In this document: piece by piece, positions 44,701 through 52,031 of the stretch
Numbering within the stretch: the stretch's first letter is position 1
Layout of the letters: each line of letters opens with the position of its first letter
From: CAVSNH01 sp963729275
GTDB taxonomy: Bacteria; Actinomycetota; Acidimicrobiia; Acidimicrobiales; RAAP-2
Direction of reading: 5' to 3'
Length of the DNA: 64,000 nucleotides
Assembly: GCA_963729275.1 (NCBI GenBank)
Contig: CAVSNH010000004.1
Location: 682,001-746,000 of the forward strand
Made by a program: the position numbers and the translations under genes
The notes under the pieces: generated by a model
The model's database searches: none
Told to the model about the DNA's origin: nothing
What the model saw: the letters and a program-made list of their open reading frames with translations, nothing else

Positions 44701-44975
44701 TCGCCTTCGAACTTCCGGGCCAAGGCCACAGCCAGGTGCTGATACTCCTGGACGAGGTCGCTGTACTCCTCTGCGTCCACCTTTGTGGACAGCTCGGTCG
44801 ACCCCACCAGGTCGCAGAACACCACGGTGAGGTGCCGGCGCTCGGCTTCGATCCGTACGCCCACCGCGTCGAACGCCGACCCGGACGGGTCGGGCTCTCG
44901 GACGGTTGACCCGCAGGCCGGACAGAACCTGGCCCGCTCAGGGAGCGACCCACGACAGGCCATGCACAAAGTCAT
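41709..44975 (-). CDS. Class III adenylate cyclase fused to AAA ATPase and TPR-like region
   Basis: A 1088-residue multidomain protein. An N-terminal zinc ribbon (CMAC at 4-7, CPAC at 18-21) leads to a CHD cyclase domain at about 45-210. The metal Asp residues are in VVFCDLVGSTELS and GYSGDGILFRFG, and the transition-state Asn/Arg in MALGETMNLAARLQ. Next is an AAA_16-type ATPase with Walker A VTGEPGVGKSRFL, Walker B LVLMVEDLQWCDS and arginine-type LVMSARPEF, then about 550 residues of helical TPR-like repeats. There is no LuxR-type HTH. It is predicted to make cAMP under control of its ATPase/TPR part. Its ATG overlaps the ferritin-like gene's stop by 4 nt. Confidence 0.9.
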   Translation of the reverse strand: MTLCMACRGSLPERARFCPACGSTVREPDPSGSAFDAVGVRIEAERRHLTVVFCDLVGSTELSTKVDAEEYSDLVQEYQHLAVALARKFEGDVEGYSGDGILFRFGWPEAHDDDAERAVRAALEIVEGVGRSERMTARVGVHTGLVVVGEMGAPDHRATMALGETMNLAARLQGVAEPGTVVASAATVELVGDSFAVETLGGQRLKGIEQPVEAFRVVSRNPGGRRLDAVGRGRTPFIGRDAELAALTDLWVQAAAGSGATVLVTGEPGVGKSRFLYQLREEIADFPHGWLECDCSSYTQRSFLWPVIQLIEQALDLQPDDHPAGRVERVRQALSAAGLDDEESLGLVGELLALPGLEVAGMSPERKRDRTIEVLATWIGALSIQEPLVLMVEDLQWCDSTTLELIGRLLVRVRDLPVLMVMSARPEFTPPPSTGDVTTIHLERLGDGEVRRLVSALGGDRALPEQIMERIVGTAEGIPLFAEEVGRSVLESGLLTVDDERWSLVTPLTGLEIPRSLQSSLLARLDRLGPAKAVAQLASVIGRTFSFDLLAAVSGMHSDVLSDLLSRLVASDLVLVEGAPPSSNYMFRHALIQDIAYESLLRRTRRTVHGRIARALTARVDAGVHIAPEVIARHFEAAASIREAVENFELAARHAAGRSACREAIEFLRHGLALLEDQPADAWRDEIDIEMRLALCSAIIATRGYADPEIEVEYARVRDQCEHLGNDTRVGLALAGLSIYHTNRGRTTLGAELAGRVLEIAEKHGDDTLELLGRVQLALPLSYQGRAAESVDHARRALIIYDPERHRVIAERFGTDHGVAAQVFAGWGDLVQGYLDTGMRHFEAAVTLARSLGQPFSLVYALAFKATSHWERGESQQTLRAAQLARTLAEEQGFALWAGVSGVWEMAERVILTGDHSVVPKVIEASLVAGESGNMGGSTTVMARVAEAVRAAGDLATAWSIAQSALDVAATTEQWWWDSSLHRLRAELLMEAHAGGSELAGQVASPSAAEREWKVALQLADKYGYPVHGLRAAASYATLLQQTERTDEACALVETWYRRCPEGHDAPVVRGAEAVLGRMKAAVGLHED

Positions 44976-45862
44976 GCAGGAACTCCGAGCGGCGCGGCCA
45001 CGGTGACCGGTGCCAACCGTCGTCCCCCACCGGATCTCGCCAGGCATCGCTGCATGGCCCGACTGACAAATGGCGGCAGAGGATGTGCGCCGTTCCCCAG
45101 CAGTTCCTCGGCGATGGCTTGGACGGGTGCGAGCGCTTCCTCCATGCCGTCGCCGGCGACGCGCTCGAACACCCGGCCGCACGCTGGCCGCCGTTGGCGG
45201 CGAGTTGCTCCCACCGGGGCATAGGTCCAGGCGCTGATCACGCGGGCCCATCTGACCTGGGTAGCCGACATGCGATCTCGCTGGAGCCGAGCCGCCAGCC
45301 GGTAATACCCAAGATGGGCAGCCTCCTGTCGACGGATGGGCTCGGTGACCGTTCGAGCCAGCGCGACCTCACCCAGCTCCCTCAAGCGAGCGCCGAGCCG
45401 GGCGTAGGCGTCATAGGTGAGGTGCTCGTGCATCGCCCCCCGGGCCAGGTACACGAGCTTCAACACTTCATGCAACCACCCTGATTCGTCCCACTCGACC
45501 AGGGCGCCGATGGAACGGAAGAAGGGGCTGGCCGAGGTGGATTGGGCGGACACGAAGTGGTCGAGGCCGAGTTCCGCCCGCAGTGCGTCAAAGACGGCGC
45601 CGTGGGCCACCTCTTGCGCCGACCACGCCTGTAGGAACCGCCGCTCACACGGGCAGAGGCGAGGACACATGGCCGCGACATCGACGGCGTTCTGAGCCAC
45701 CTCGCCTTCGACCACCGCGAAGTATTCGAACACTTCCGAGAATTCGGCGCGAAGACGTGTCGGGTTGACGATGGTCAGGTCAACCGATCCCAGCGAGACG
45801 GCCGCGTCCATCTCAATTCGGGCGATCCGCGTCACCAGAGCGTCATGACTGCTCATTGACAC
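44972..45862 (-). CDS. Ferritin-like di-iron-type protein
   Basis: A 296-residue helical protein with repeated E...ExxH patterns of a di-iron four-helix bundle: EYFAVVEGEVAQNAVD, AWSAQEVAHGAVFDAL, LARGAMHEHLTYDAY and EPIRRQEAAHLGYYRLA. It resembles acyl-ACP-desaturase/ferritin-like proteins of actinobacteria. Oxidation of a lipid or other small molecule, or iron handling, is possible. It is translationally coupled to the cyclase gene downstream and divergent from the globin gene, so an oxygen-related theme is plausible. Confidence 0.75.
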   Translation of the reverse strand: MSMSSHDALVTRIARIEMDAAVSLGSVDLTIVNPTRLRAEFSEVFEYFAVVEGEVAQNAVDVAAMCPRLCPCERRFLQAWSAQEVAHGAVFDALRAELGLDHFVSAQSTSASPFFRSIGALVEWDESGWLHEVLKLVYLARGAMHEHLTYDAYARLGARLRELGEVALARTVTEPIRRQEAAHLGYYRLAARLQRDRMSATQVRWARVISAWTYAPVGATRRQRRPACGRVFERVAGDGMEEALAPVQAIAEELLGNGAHPLPPFVSRAMQRCLARSGGGRRLAPVTVAAPLGVPA

Positions 45863-45966
45863 CCTCCGCTCGCGGCCAGCGTACTACGCCACCTTCCCAG
45901 GATTCAGGGGCTCATGGCCTCCCCCTGACCTCGTTCGGAAGGGCCCTTGCCGACCCTTCACGGGCT

Positions 45967-46431
45967 ATGCCACCGTGGGGCATGCAGACCGTGTACCAGG
46001 CTGCTGGTGGCAGCGAGGGACTCCTTCGTCTGGCAGCTGCGTGGCACGGCCGCGTCATGGCCGACGAGGAGGTCAGCCATGCCTTCAGCCACGGGTTCCA
46101 TCCCCTGCACGTCGAGCGCTTGGCCGCCTACTGGACCGAGGCCCTAGGTGGGCCGACCACCTTCTCGGACGCGTACGGGGACGAGACAACGGTCGTACGA
46201 ATGCACAGCGGGAATGGAGTCCACCAGGAGATGGACCGCCATGCCATCGCTTGCTTCGACCGAGCCTTGACCGACGTCGGTTTGGCCGACAACGCCCGGC
46301 TCCGACAGGTGCTTCACGACTACTTCGCGTGGGCCACCACGACGACGATGTCCCGCTATCACGAGTCTGCGGACGACGTTCCGCCCGGTCTGACGATCCC
46401 GGGTTGGTCGTGGGAGGGCCTCCACGGCTGA
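45967..46431 (+). CDS. Group II truncated hemoglobin (trHbO-like)
   Basis: A predicted 154-residue globin. MQTVYQAAGGSEGLLRLAAA is the N-terminal region of truncated globins. RLAAYWTEALGGPTTFSD is the E-F stretch with the group II Trp/Tyr features, and HSGNGVHQEMDRHAIACFDRAL carries the proximal His. The C-terminal helix is HDYFAWATTTTMSRYHESAD. It would bind haem and O2, NO or peroxide. ATG at 45967 or 45982 are both reasonable. It is divergent from the ferritin-like gene. Confidence 0.88.
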   Translation: MPPWGMQTVYQAAGGSEGLLRLAAAWHGRVMADEEVSHAFSHGFHPLHVERLAAYWTEALGGPTTFSDAYGDETTVVRMHSGNGVHQEMDRHAIACFDRALTDVGLADNARLRQVLHDYFAWATTTTMSRYHESADDVPPGLTIPGWSWEGLHG

Positions 46432-46609
46432 GAAGGGTTGCCCGCGTTTGGTAGGGCGCGTCGCCCAGGAGGTCCGGATTGAGTGATGCCGGACCGCCGA
46501 TGAGGATGCACACGATCCCCGAGCCGCGACTTGCGCCTCTGTCGGCCAAGGGAACTCAGCACCGACCCGGTGACGCCCTCTTTGCCGAGCTTCTGCCGAA
46601 AGGCTGTGG

Positions 46610-47083
46610 TTACCGTTCGAGGGCTGATGACGAAGGGTGAAGGTTCAGCAGGGCGATAAGAGTTTCCTTCGTGTGCTGCACGTGCTCGGGACCGACCACG
46701 GCAACCAGCCGAGCGTCAACCTCTTTGGCCGTCGACAGTACGACGCCCGACGCGGACCGACCCCGTTCGGTGAGTGTCAGCAGAACGCGGCGCCGGTCGT
46801 CAGGATCTTGAGACCGCTCCAGGTAGCCCCGGACAACAAGGATGTCGACCAGTTGGCTCGCCGTCTGCTTGGCCACACCGAGGTCGGAGATAACGTCACC
46901 TAGAGGAGTGCCGTCCGGGGCGATCAGCCCAAGGACATACCCGCCAGGCCCAGGCATGTCCGTGAAACCAGCCTCGGTAAGTGCGCCGCGGATGAACATG
47001 CCGTACACGCCGCGGCCCGGCCGCAATAGGACGGGCAGCACCACATCGGGGGCGAGCCCGGGGTCATCCTCTTCCATGGACAT
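46610..47083 (-). CDS. MarR-family transcriptional regulator
   Basis: A 157-residue winged-helix regulator. The HTH is VISDLGVAKQTASQLVDILV and the wing has RSQDPDDRRRVLLTLTERGR, the MarR DxRxxxxxLTxxG signature. Upstream on the minus strand, direct CAAGACT elements (47100-47125) could be binding sites; no perfect palindrome is present. No intact divergent gene lies next to it, so the target is unclear and may have been lost with the decayed sequence at 47199. Confidence 0.85.
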   Translation of the reverse strand: MSMEEDDPGLAPDVVLPVLLRPGRGVYGMFIRGALTEAGFTDMPGPGGYVLGLIAPDGTPLGDVISDLGVAKQTASQLVDILVVRGYLERSQDPDDRRRVLLTLTERGRSASGVVLSTAKEVDARLVAVVGPEHVQHTKETLIALLNLHPSSSALER

Positions 47084-47198
47084 AGGCTATAGACCGCTGT
47101 CAAGACTATCAAGAGACAAGACTGTCCTAATTTTGGACCGTGCTCACGGCTGCATCACGACGTGACCGAGCACATCGAGCCCTTCGTCGGTCGGCGGC

Positions 47199-47372
47199 TT
47201 ACCCGGTCACAACCGCGGTAAACGAAGAACCTGGTCCCAGGGGGCCAAGCGCCGTATGGCTCAACCAGCGCCGTCCAACGCAGAGCAGCCCGGAGAACTC
47301 GAGAGCCCACAGTGACCCGGCTTTCGGGTTGGCGAGGACAAGCTGGCGTTCGTTGGCATCAGTCCGTTCAGG
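47199..47372 (-). pseudogene. 3' fragment of the DUF6817-like gene (duplicate remnant)
   Basis: The minus-strand reading ANERQLVLANPKAGSLWALEF then GLLCVGRRWLSHTALG closely matches LVLANPEAASLWALEFYRLL and RRWLSDTALAAW of the gene at 49335. It ends at a TAA (47199-47201). Only about 55 codons of the C-terminal part remain. The two copies are in the same orientation and flank the second cobalamin riboswitch gene. A further 260 bp (47373-47632) upstream of the riboswitch carries nothing else I can identify. Confidence 0.78.
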
Positions 47373-47632
47373 CCAAGCATTGGCGCCGTGGTTCGTCGGT
47401 CAGGCTCCATCCCGTCGATTGCGCCTTCGACGAGAACTGCGGCCTCGCCGAGTATGGCCGTCGTCCGGCGCGTTCCGACAGATCGCCTCAAGCACTGAAG
47501 GTCGAACAACATTGCATGGCACGGCGAGGACCAGCGTTGCCGCCGGCCCTCGTTGGCGTCCGCCCCGAAACTCGCAGGGGACCGCCGATCAGCACCATTG
47601 AGACCGATTGGATTTGCCCCAGCGCGTACTCG

Positions 47633-47777
47633 GGGACTCTGGTACCGTCCCTTTCGCAGCACAAACAGCAGCGCGTCGGGGAAGCCGGTCAAAGTCCGGC
47701 ACTGGTCCGCAACCGTAGGTGGCGAGCATGAATCTCGTCACAAGTCGGGATACCGCCGAACTGCCAAGTTGAGTCCC
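47633..47777 (+). promoter_or_regulatory. Cobalamin riboswitch upstream of a second toroid protein
   Basis: The core GGGGAAGCCGGTCAAAGTCC and GGCACTGGTCCGCAACCGTA (47678-47717) is a textbook AdoCbl riboswitch core, and the B12-box AGTCGGGATACCGCC lies at 47743-47757. A closing P1 stem is formed by GGGACTC (47633-47639) and GAGTCCC (47771-47777). GGTACCGTC follows P1 exactly as in the 10.1-kb element. Directly downstream a CTAACCG...CGGTTAG pair (about 47777-47810) could be the expression platform. The coding start is 95 nt further on. Confidence 0.93.
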
Positions 47778-47872
47778 TAACCGTCGAGATCACGGCAAGG
47801 ACTCGGTTAGCCTCGGCGTCCTTGCGGATGGTGGCTTCCGGGTTGTCTTGCCCGGAAGTGAGGAATCCTTCA

Positions 47873-49234
47873 ATGTCCACCACGCGCACTCTTGCGTCGG
47901 CCTTCCTCGGAGTCGGCCTGATGCTCGCTGTCGTCGCGGCACCGGCGACAGCCAACGCGGCATCCGGTGCCGCATCCAGTCGGCCTTCCATTCCGCAGGT
48001 GTCATCTGCCCTGGCGGGAGGAGACTGGCTGGCGTCACAAGTCACGCCACAGGGGTACGTCCCGGCCTCAGGGTCGCCCGATACCCCCGATCTGTCGGCG
48101 ACCGCCAACACGATCCTTGCGCTGGCCAGTGCCGGCGTGGACCCGAGCGTGGCCCAGAATGCCCTCAACTACATGGAGCAGAACGTCGACGTCTACGTCA
48201 GCCAGGATGGATCCGACGGACCGGGGCAGCTCGCCCTTCTCATCCTCGACGCCCATGCGCTTGGGGCGGATCCAACTTCCTTCGGCGGTACGGACCTTGT
48301 CTCGCGCCTGCTCGCCACGCAGCAGACGTCGGGAGCTGATGCCGGCCTCTTTGGCACCGAGGCCCAGGTCAACGACTACTCGGCCGGGGTCTACCAGCAG
48401 GGGCTCGCCCTTGCCGCTCTGGCCGGCACGAGCGAGACCAGCGGATCGCAGATCAGCGCGGCCGAGGCCTGGCTGCATGCACAGCAATGCCCAGACGGCG
48501 GCTGGACGAGCTACGAAAACCCGGACAACCCCTGCAACGGCTCCCCCGCCGATTACGAAGGCCCCGACACCAATTCGACGGCTCTCGCTATCGAGGGACT
48601 GTCGGCGCAGGGCGCCCTGGGCTCGCGGGACGCCACGAGGGCGTTCAAGTTCCTCGTCGGCGCCCAGGACAGCGACGGCGGCTGGGGATACGAACCGAAT
48701 GCAGCCGGCGCGCCCGGCACCACCGACCCCGACTCGACGGCCATCGTCATCCAGGCGATCCTGGACCTGGGCAAGTCGCCAACAGAGGCTGCGTTCGACA
48801 AGCAGAGCAATAATCCGGTTGGCACCTTGGAGTCGTTCCAAATCACCTCAGGATCGGGACAAGGAGCGTTCATCTATCCGGGCTCCACCGACCCCAACAT
48901 CCTGGCCACCTATCAGGCAGTGCCCGCCGTGTCAGGGGTCGTTTTCCCGTTCGACTTGGCGGTGACGACGAGCTCACTCCCTGACGGAACGGTCGGTGCC
49001 CGGTACTCGACGGACCTCGCCGCCAGTGGCGGCAACCCGCCCTATTCGTGGTCCTTGGTGAGTGGGTCGGGCCGGCTGCCTCCCGGGCTGAAGTTGAAGA
49101 AGGCAGGGGACATCTCGGGAAAGCCCACCTCGACCGGCGCCTACACGTTCACCGTCGAGGTCACTGACACCAAGACGACGGCTCTCCCCCACACCGACAA
49201 CATTGCTTGGAGGGCGCTGTCGATCACCGTATGA
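47873..49234 (+). CDS. Secreted alpha-toroid (transcobalamin-like) protein with Ig-like C-terminus
   Basis: A 453-residue exported paralogue of the toroid protein at 8044-9954. The ATG at 47873 has an AGGAA site; a signal peptide ends near residue 28 (ATANAAS). The toroid spans about residues 40-350 with matching units (AGGDWLASQVTPQGYVPASG, QQCPDGGWTSYENP, GAQDSDGGWGYEPNAAGAP, DPDSTAIVIQAILDLG). The last 90 residues form an Ig/He_PIG-type domain (PPYSWSLVSGSGRLPPGLKL, GAYTFTVEVTDTKT), so the GYWEVASDGG repeats are replaced. No catalytic DxDD motif is seen. The riboswitch directly upstream supports a cobalamin-related role, perhaps as a second capture protein feeding the ECF system. Confidence 0.82.
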   Translation: MSTTRTLASAFLGVGLMLAVVAAPATANAASGAASSRPSIPQVSSALAGGDWLASQVTPQGYVPASGSPDTPDLSATANTILALASAGVDPSVAQNALNYMEQNVDVYVSQDGSDGPGQLALLILDAHALGADPTSFGGTDLVSRLLATQQTSGADAGLFGTEAQVNDYSAGVYQQGLALAALAGTSETSGSQISAAEAWLHAQQCPDGGWTSYENPDNPCNGSPADYEGPDTNSTALAIEGLSAQGALGSRDATRAFKFLVGAQDSDGGWGYEPNAAGAPGTTDPDSTAIVIQAILDLGKSPTEAAFDKQSNNPVGTLESFQITSGSGQGAFIYPGSTDPNILATYQAVPAVSGVVFPFDLAVTTSSLPDGTVGARYSTDLAASGGNPPYSWSLVSGSGRLPPGLKLKKAGDISGKPTSTGAYTFTVEVTDTKTTALPHTDNIAWRALSITV

Positions 49235-49334
49235 ACCCCGTGAGTGATCGGCCGGCGGCAGCGAGACGACAACTTCGTCGACCTGCCGTTGGCCGGTCCC
49301 GCCAAATGGAGTCGATCCGCGCACTGATGAGGCA

Positions 49335-49938
49335 TCACCGATGTTCGCTGGCCCACCCTCGCCCGCCATTTTCCGTCGTCTCCAGCGGCAGTGACGAAAG
49401 CGTCTGGGCCCAGGCGGCAAGCGCCGTGTCGCTCAACCAGCGCCGGCCGGCACAGAGAAGCCGGTAGAACTCGAGAGCCCATAGCGAAGCGGCTTCCGGG
49501 TTGGCGAGGACAAGATCGAGTTCGTTGGCAGCAGTCAGTTCAAGCCAAGCCTTGGCCCCGTCAGCTGGCAGGTGCCTGGTCACACCGGTGAAGCGGTCGG
49601 TGAAAAGGACCGGGGACGAGGGACTCAACCTCGGATAGACAGCCTGCCGGTCGCAGCTCGCATAGAGGTAAACGATGGCTTCGGCCTTTGGTCCGATCGT
49701 CTCAGCGAGGACGTGGCGCTCGGTCAGAGCCAGCATGCCGATGGCGAAGCCATCGGTGCCGTAACAGGCGTGGCAAAATCCAGCCGCCTGAAGGTCCTCG
49801 TCGGCGCCCCAGGTCCGCAGCAACTCCCCCACCCGTTTGGTGTGTTCGAGGAGGGTTCCGCCAAGGGTGCTCTATTTCAGAAGCGCCGCGCTCGCGTAAC
49901 AGCCACTCAGCAGCCTGCTGCCAGGCAGTTCTTGCCAT
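49335..49938 (-). pseudogene. DUF6817-like protein, frameshifted
   Basis: The N-terminus (ATG 49938 after GGGAG: MARTAWQQAAEWLLRERGAS, EIEH) and the rest (LGGTLLEHTKRVGELLRTWG, then GFCHACYGTDGFAIGML and the conserved WALEFYRLLCAGRRWLSDTA) lie in different frames. The switch is at a CCC run near 49868 and corresponds to one extra base. HTKR/HACYGT resemble His-containing helices of a DUF6817/HD-like fold. Corrected, the product is about 200 residues. A fragment duplicate lies at 47199-47372. Single-base homopolymer lesion: may be sequencing error. Confidence 0.7.
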
Positions 49939-50233
49939 GTGATACTCCCTGGTCGCCGCGAGAGTCGGCGCCACCGGCAGATTACCGCGACTGCGCGTGG
50001 GAGTCCGTTTCGCCATTCTCCTTCGGCTACACCTATCCGACGAGAGCCCATCTACGGTTGGGGCGTCGATTGACTCGATGTGTCGGCCTAGGGAGACATG
50101 TTTGCGAGGTCAGGGCGGTCCGAGGCGGAGCAGCAGCAGCTCGGACAGCATGACCCTTGCCAGCTTCTACGACGCGCCCGGTAGCGTCGTGGCCAGCAAC
50201 GTTCGCGACGGCAACGTCAACCTGAGGAGGACC

Positions 50234-50443
50234 ATGACCGGTCACCAGGAGTTCCGACCGCTGACGGCCGAAGAGGTTCGCCGAGCGGCGACACACATTG
50301 GTGAGATGCAGAAGTGGGCGCGCGAGGCCTATTTGGGCACCCACCACCTCGAAGGCATCAGGCCCATGTGGGACCGGTACTTCGAGGCCGAACACGAACT
50401 CCATTGGCTCATTCCTCCAACCGCTGAGCCGGAGGAGCCATAA
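50234..50443 (+). CDS. Small hypothetical protein
   Basis: A 69-residue protein. The ATG at 50234 has an excellent GAGGAGG site. The helical sequence LTAEEVRRAATHIGEMQKWA and GIRPMWDRYFEAEHELHWLI contains a regular heptad-like pattern and several His/Trp residues. Unknown function; the ribosome site and composition suggest it is expressed. The 295 bp upstream (49939-50233) hold no other gene. Confidence 0.55.
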   Translation: MTGHQEFRPLTAEEVRRAATHIGEMQKWAREAYLGTHHLEGIRPMWDRYFEAEHELHWLIPPTAEPEEP

Positions 50444-50575
50444 GGCGTCGCTGTGGGCCCACTGGCAGGAGGCGTCGGCGCCGTCACTATCGGCAACAGT
50501 TCACCACCGGCTGCGGCTCCGTCACTCGCACCTCATAATTCCAATGTGGCACTGATTACGGCGCGAGACTGGCGC

Positions 50576-50946
50576 ATGGAGGTTCTCCGGGGTCGAGTGA
50601 TCAGCGGCGTTGGCGACCTCGCCAATCGGATGATGGAATACGCCGACCTCTACGAGGCCAAGACGGGCGTGCATCTCTACCCCGACCGCCTCAATGTTCG
50701 TCCTGGGCGACCCATGGCATGTTGGTAGTAACGCAATTCGCGTCGAGCCACCCGAGTGTCCGGTCGCCTTCAGCATCGTCGCTAGCACCATCGGAAAAAG
50801 GCGCCTCCATCGTACGGACGGACAAGAACGACCGAGGAGCCGGCGACCACCCTCCGACGGTCATTGAGGTTGCCGCGGCGGCGCGGCTTCGGGAGGCGTT
50901 GAGCATCGAGGACGGCGACGAGGTCGACGTCGTCGTTCTCGACTAG
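50576..50946 (+). pseudogene. CTP-dependent riboflavin kinase (DUF120-like), two frameshifts
   Basis: Three frames in succession spell an archaeal-type riboflavin kinase domain: LRGRVISGVGDLANRMMEYA and GVHLYPDRLNV (50576-50700), then LGDPWHVGSNAIRVEPPECP (about 50702-50795), then IVRTDKNDRGAGDHPPTVIE and LREALSIEDGDEVDVVV (about 50800-50946). The GRVxSGxG and YPxxLNV motifs are those of the CTP-using enzyme. Each switch equals one extra base; the second is at an A5 run near 50793. Function, if intact: riboflavin to FMN. Bacterial genomes normally use the unrelated RibF. Confidence 0.72.
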
Positions 50947-50954
50947 GCCGCACC

Positions 50955-51353
50955 ATGGCCCCACGACTCGAGCTGGTCACCCTGGTCGTCGAAGAGTACG
51001 ACACGGCGATCGAGTTCTTCGTTGGCGTACTTGGCTTCGACCTCATCGACGACTCGTCGGCAATGACCGAGTCAGGCGATGAGAAGCGGTGGGTGGTCGT
51101 CAGGCCACCAGGTGCCACGACCGGCCTGTTGCTGGCCCGGGCCGAGGGCCAGGCTCAGTCTGCGGTAGTTGGCAACCAAGCACCAGGCCGGGTGGCGTTC
51201 TTTCTCCGCGTCGATGATTTTGAGGCTTCCTTCCGGCGCATGACAAAGGCCGGCGTGGAGTTTGTCCGAGCACCGAGAACTGAGCCCTATGGACGAGTGG
51301 CTGTGTTCCTTGACTGCGCCGGGAACTGCTGGGACCTGTTAGGTCCGACGTAG
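50955..51353 (+). CDS. VOC-family (glyoxalase/bleomycin-resistance-like) protein
   Basis: A 132-residue vicinal-oxygen-chelate protein made of two beta-alpha-beta-beta-beta units: LELVTLVVEEYDTAIEFFVG at the start, then PGRVAFFLRVDDFEASFRRM and PYGRVAVFLDCAGNCWDLLG at the end. Metal ligands of glyoxalase type (an initial His, terminal Glu) are not fully conserved, so it may be a binding protein. It follows the riboflavin-kinase remnant after 8 bp. Confidence 0.85.
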   Translation: MAPRLELVTLVVEEYDTAIEFFVGVLGFDLIDDSSAMTESGDEKRWVVVRPPGATTGLLLARAEGQAQSAVVGNQAPGRVAFFLRVDDFEASFRRMTKAGVEFVRAPRTEPYGRVAVFLDCAGNCWDLLGPT

Positions 51354-51411
51354 TCAGCACGACGGGCTACTTGGTCGGGCGAGCACGGGTGCAGCAGATG
51401 ATTCCAGGACC

Positions 51412-51510
51412 CTGTCATTGTGGCGCGGGAATCGCAGGCTCGACTGCGGCTATTGCTCTGGACCAGGCGGGATTCGACGTTCAGGTGGTCGAGCGAGCTG
51501 TTCACTGACC
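51412..51510 (+). pseudogene. FAD-dependent oxidoreductase N-terminal fragment
   Basis: A short open stretch reads CGAGIAGSTAAIALDQAGFD then VQVVERAVH and stops. This is the first beta-alpha-beta unit (GxGxxG...E) of a FAD-dependent monooxygenase. Nothing of the remaining 350 or more residues follows: the sequence abuts the 3' end of the GH38 remnant on the other strand. Confidence 0.68.
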
Positions 51511-51953
51511 CTGGCCGGTCCCGCAGTTGTTGCTCGGGTCTCAGCGGGGACGACTGGCACCGAGCGCAGGGCGTGTGCCGGGATCCTGAGCTCCACCGCA
51601 TCGACACCGACGACCTGGGCCGGAGACTGATCGACCTCCGTCGGCTCCTCGTCCAGCCGGACCGACACTGCGCCACCTATCGGTATGTTCCACCGCAAAG
51701 CCGCCTGAGCCGGGGCGTCAGTTGGGTTCAGCACCCGAGCCACGATCCCGGTCCCGTGCTCACGAGGTTTGAGAGCCGTCAGAACAAGGTTCGGACCCTC
51801 GAGAGCGAAAAGGCTCACTCCCGGAGGAAGCGGGTCCTCGTCTAACAGGTCCAGCACCGCGTTCACCGTGTCCACCAGCCGAGCCCGGAACGCCTGGAAG
51901 GTCCGGTACCACTCTTTGTCCCAGTGGGTGTGGGAGACGATCACGCAATCCAT
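51510..51953 (-). pseudogene. GH38 alpha-mannosidase remnant with large internal deletion
   Basis: The minus-strand frame begins with a classical GH38 N-terminus, VIVSHTHWDKEWYRTFQAF (metal-binding HTHWD). After about 42 residues (near 51827) it jumps in frame to a GH38 C-terminal barrel, GVSLFALEGPNLVLTALKPR followed by NPTDAPAQAALRWNIPI. The 700 or more residues in between, including the nucleophile Asp, are missing. The open frame continues past 51510 (to 51450) only over the FAD-fragment antisense. It cannot be an active mannosidase. It is divergent from the GHMP kinase gene with 78 bp between. Confidence 0.8.
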
Positions 51954-52031
51954 GAACGTCGATCATGCCCGACCCCCGATCTCCGCGCCCTCCGGACCAT
52001 GCTGCTCCCATCTCCGGGTAGCGGTTCGGGC

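Noticed and set aside
47140..47601. Plus-strand 153-codon frame before the second riboswitch
   Set aside because: It overlaps the minus-strand gene fragment at 47199-47372 in antisense and lacks coding features.
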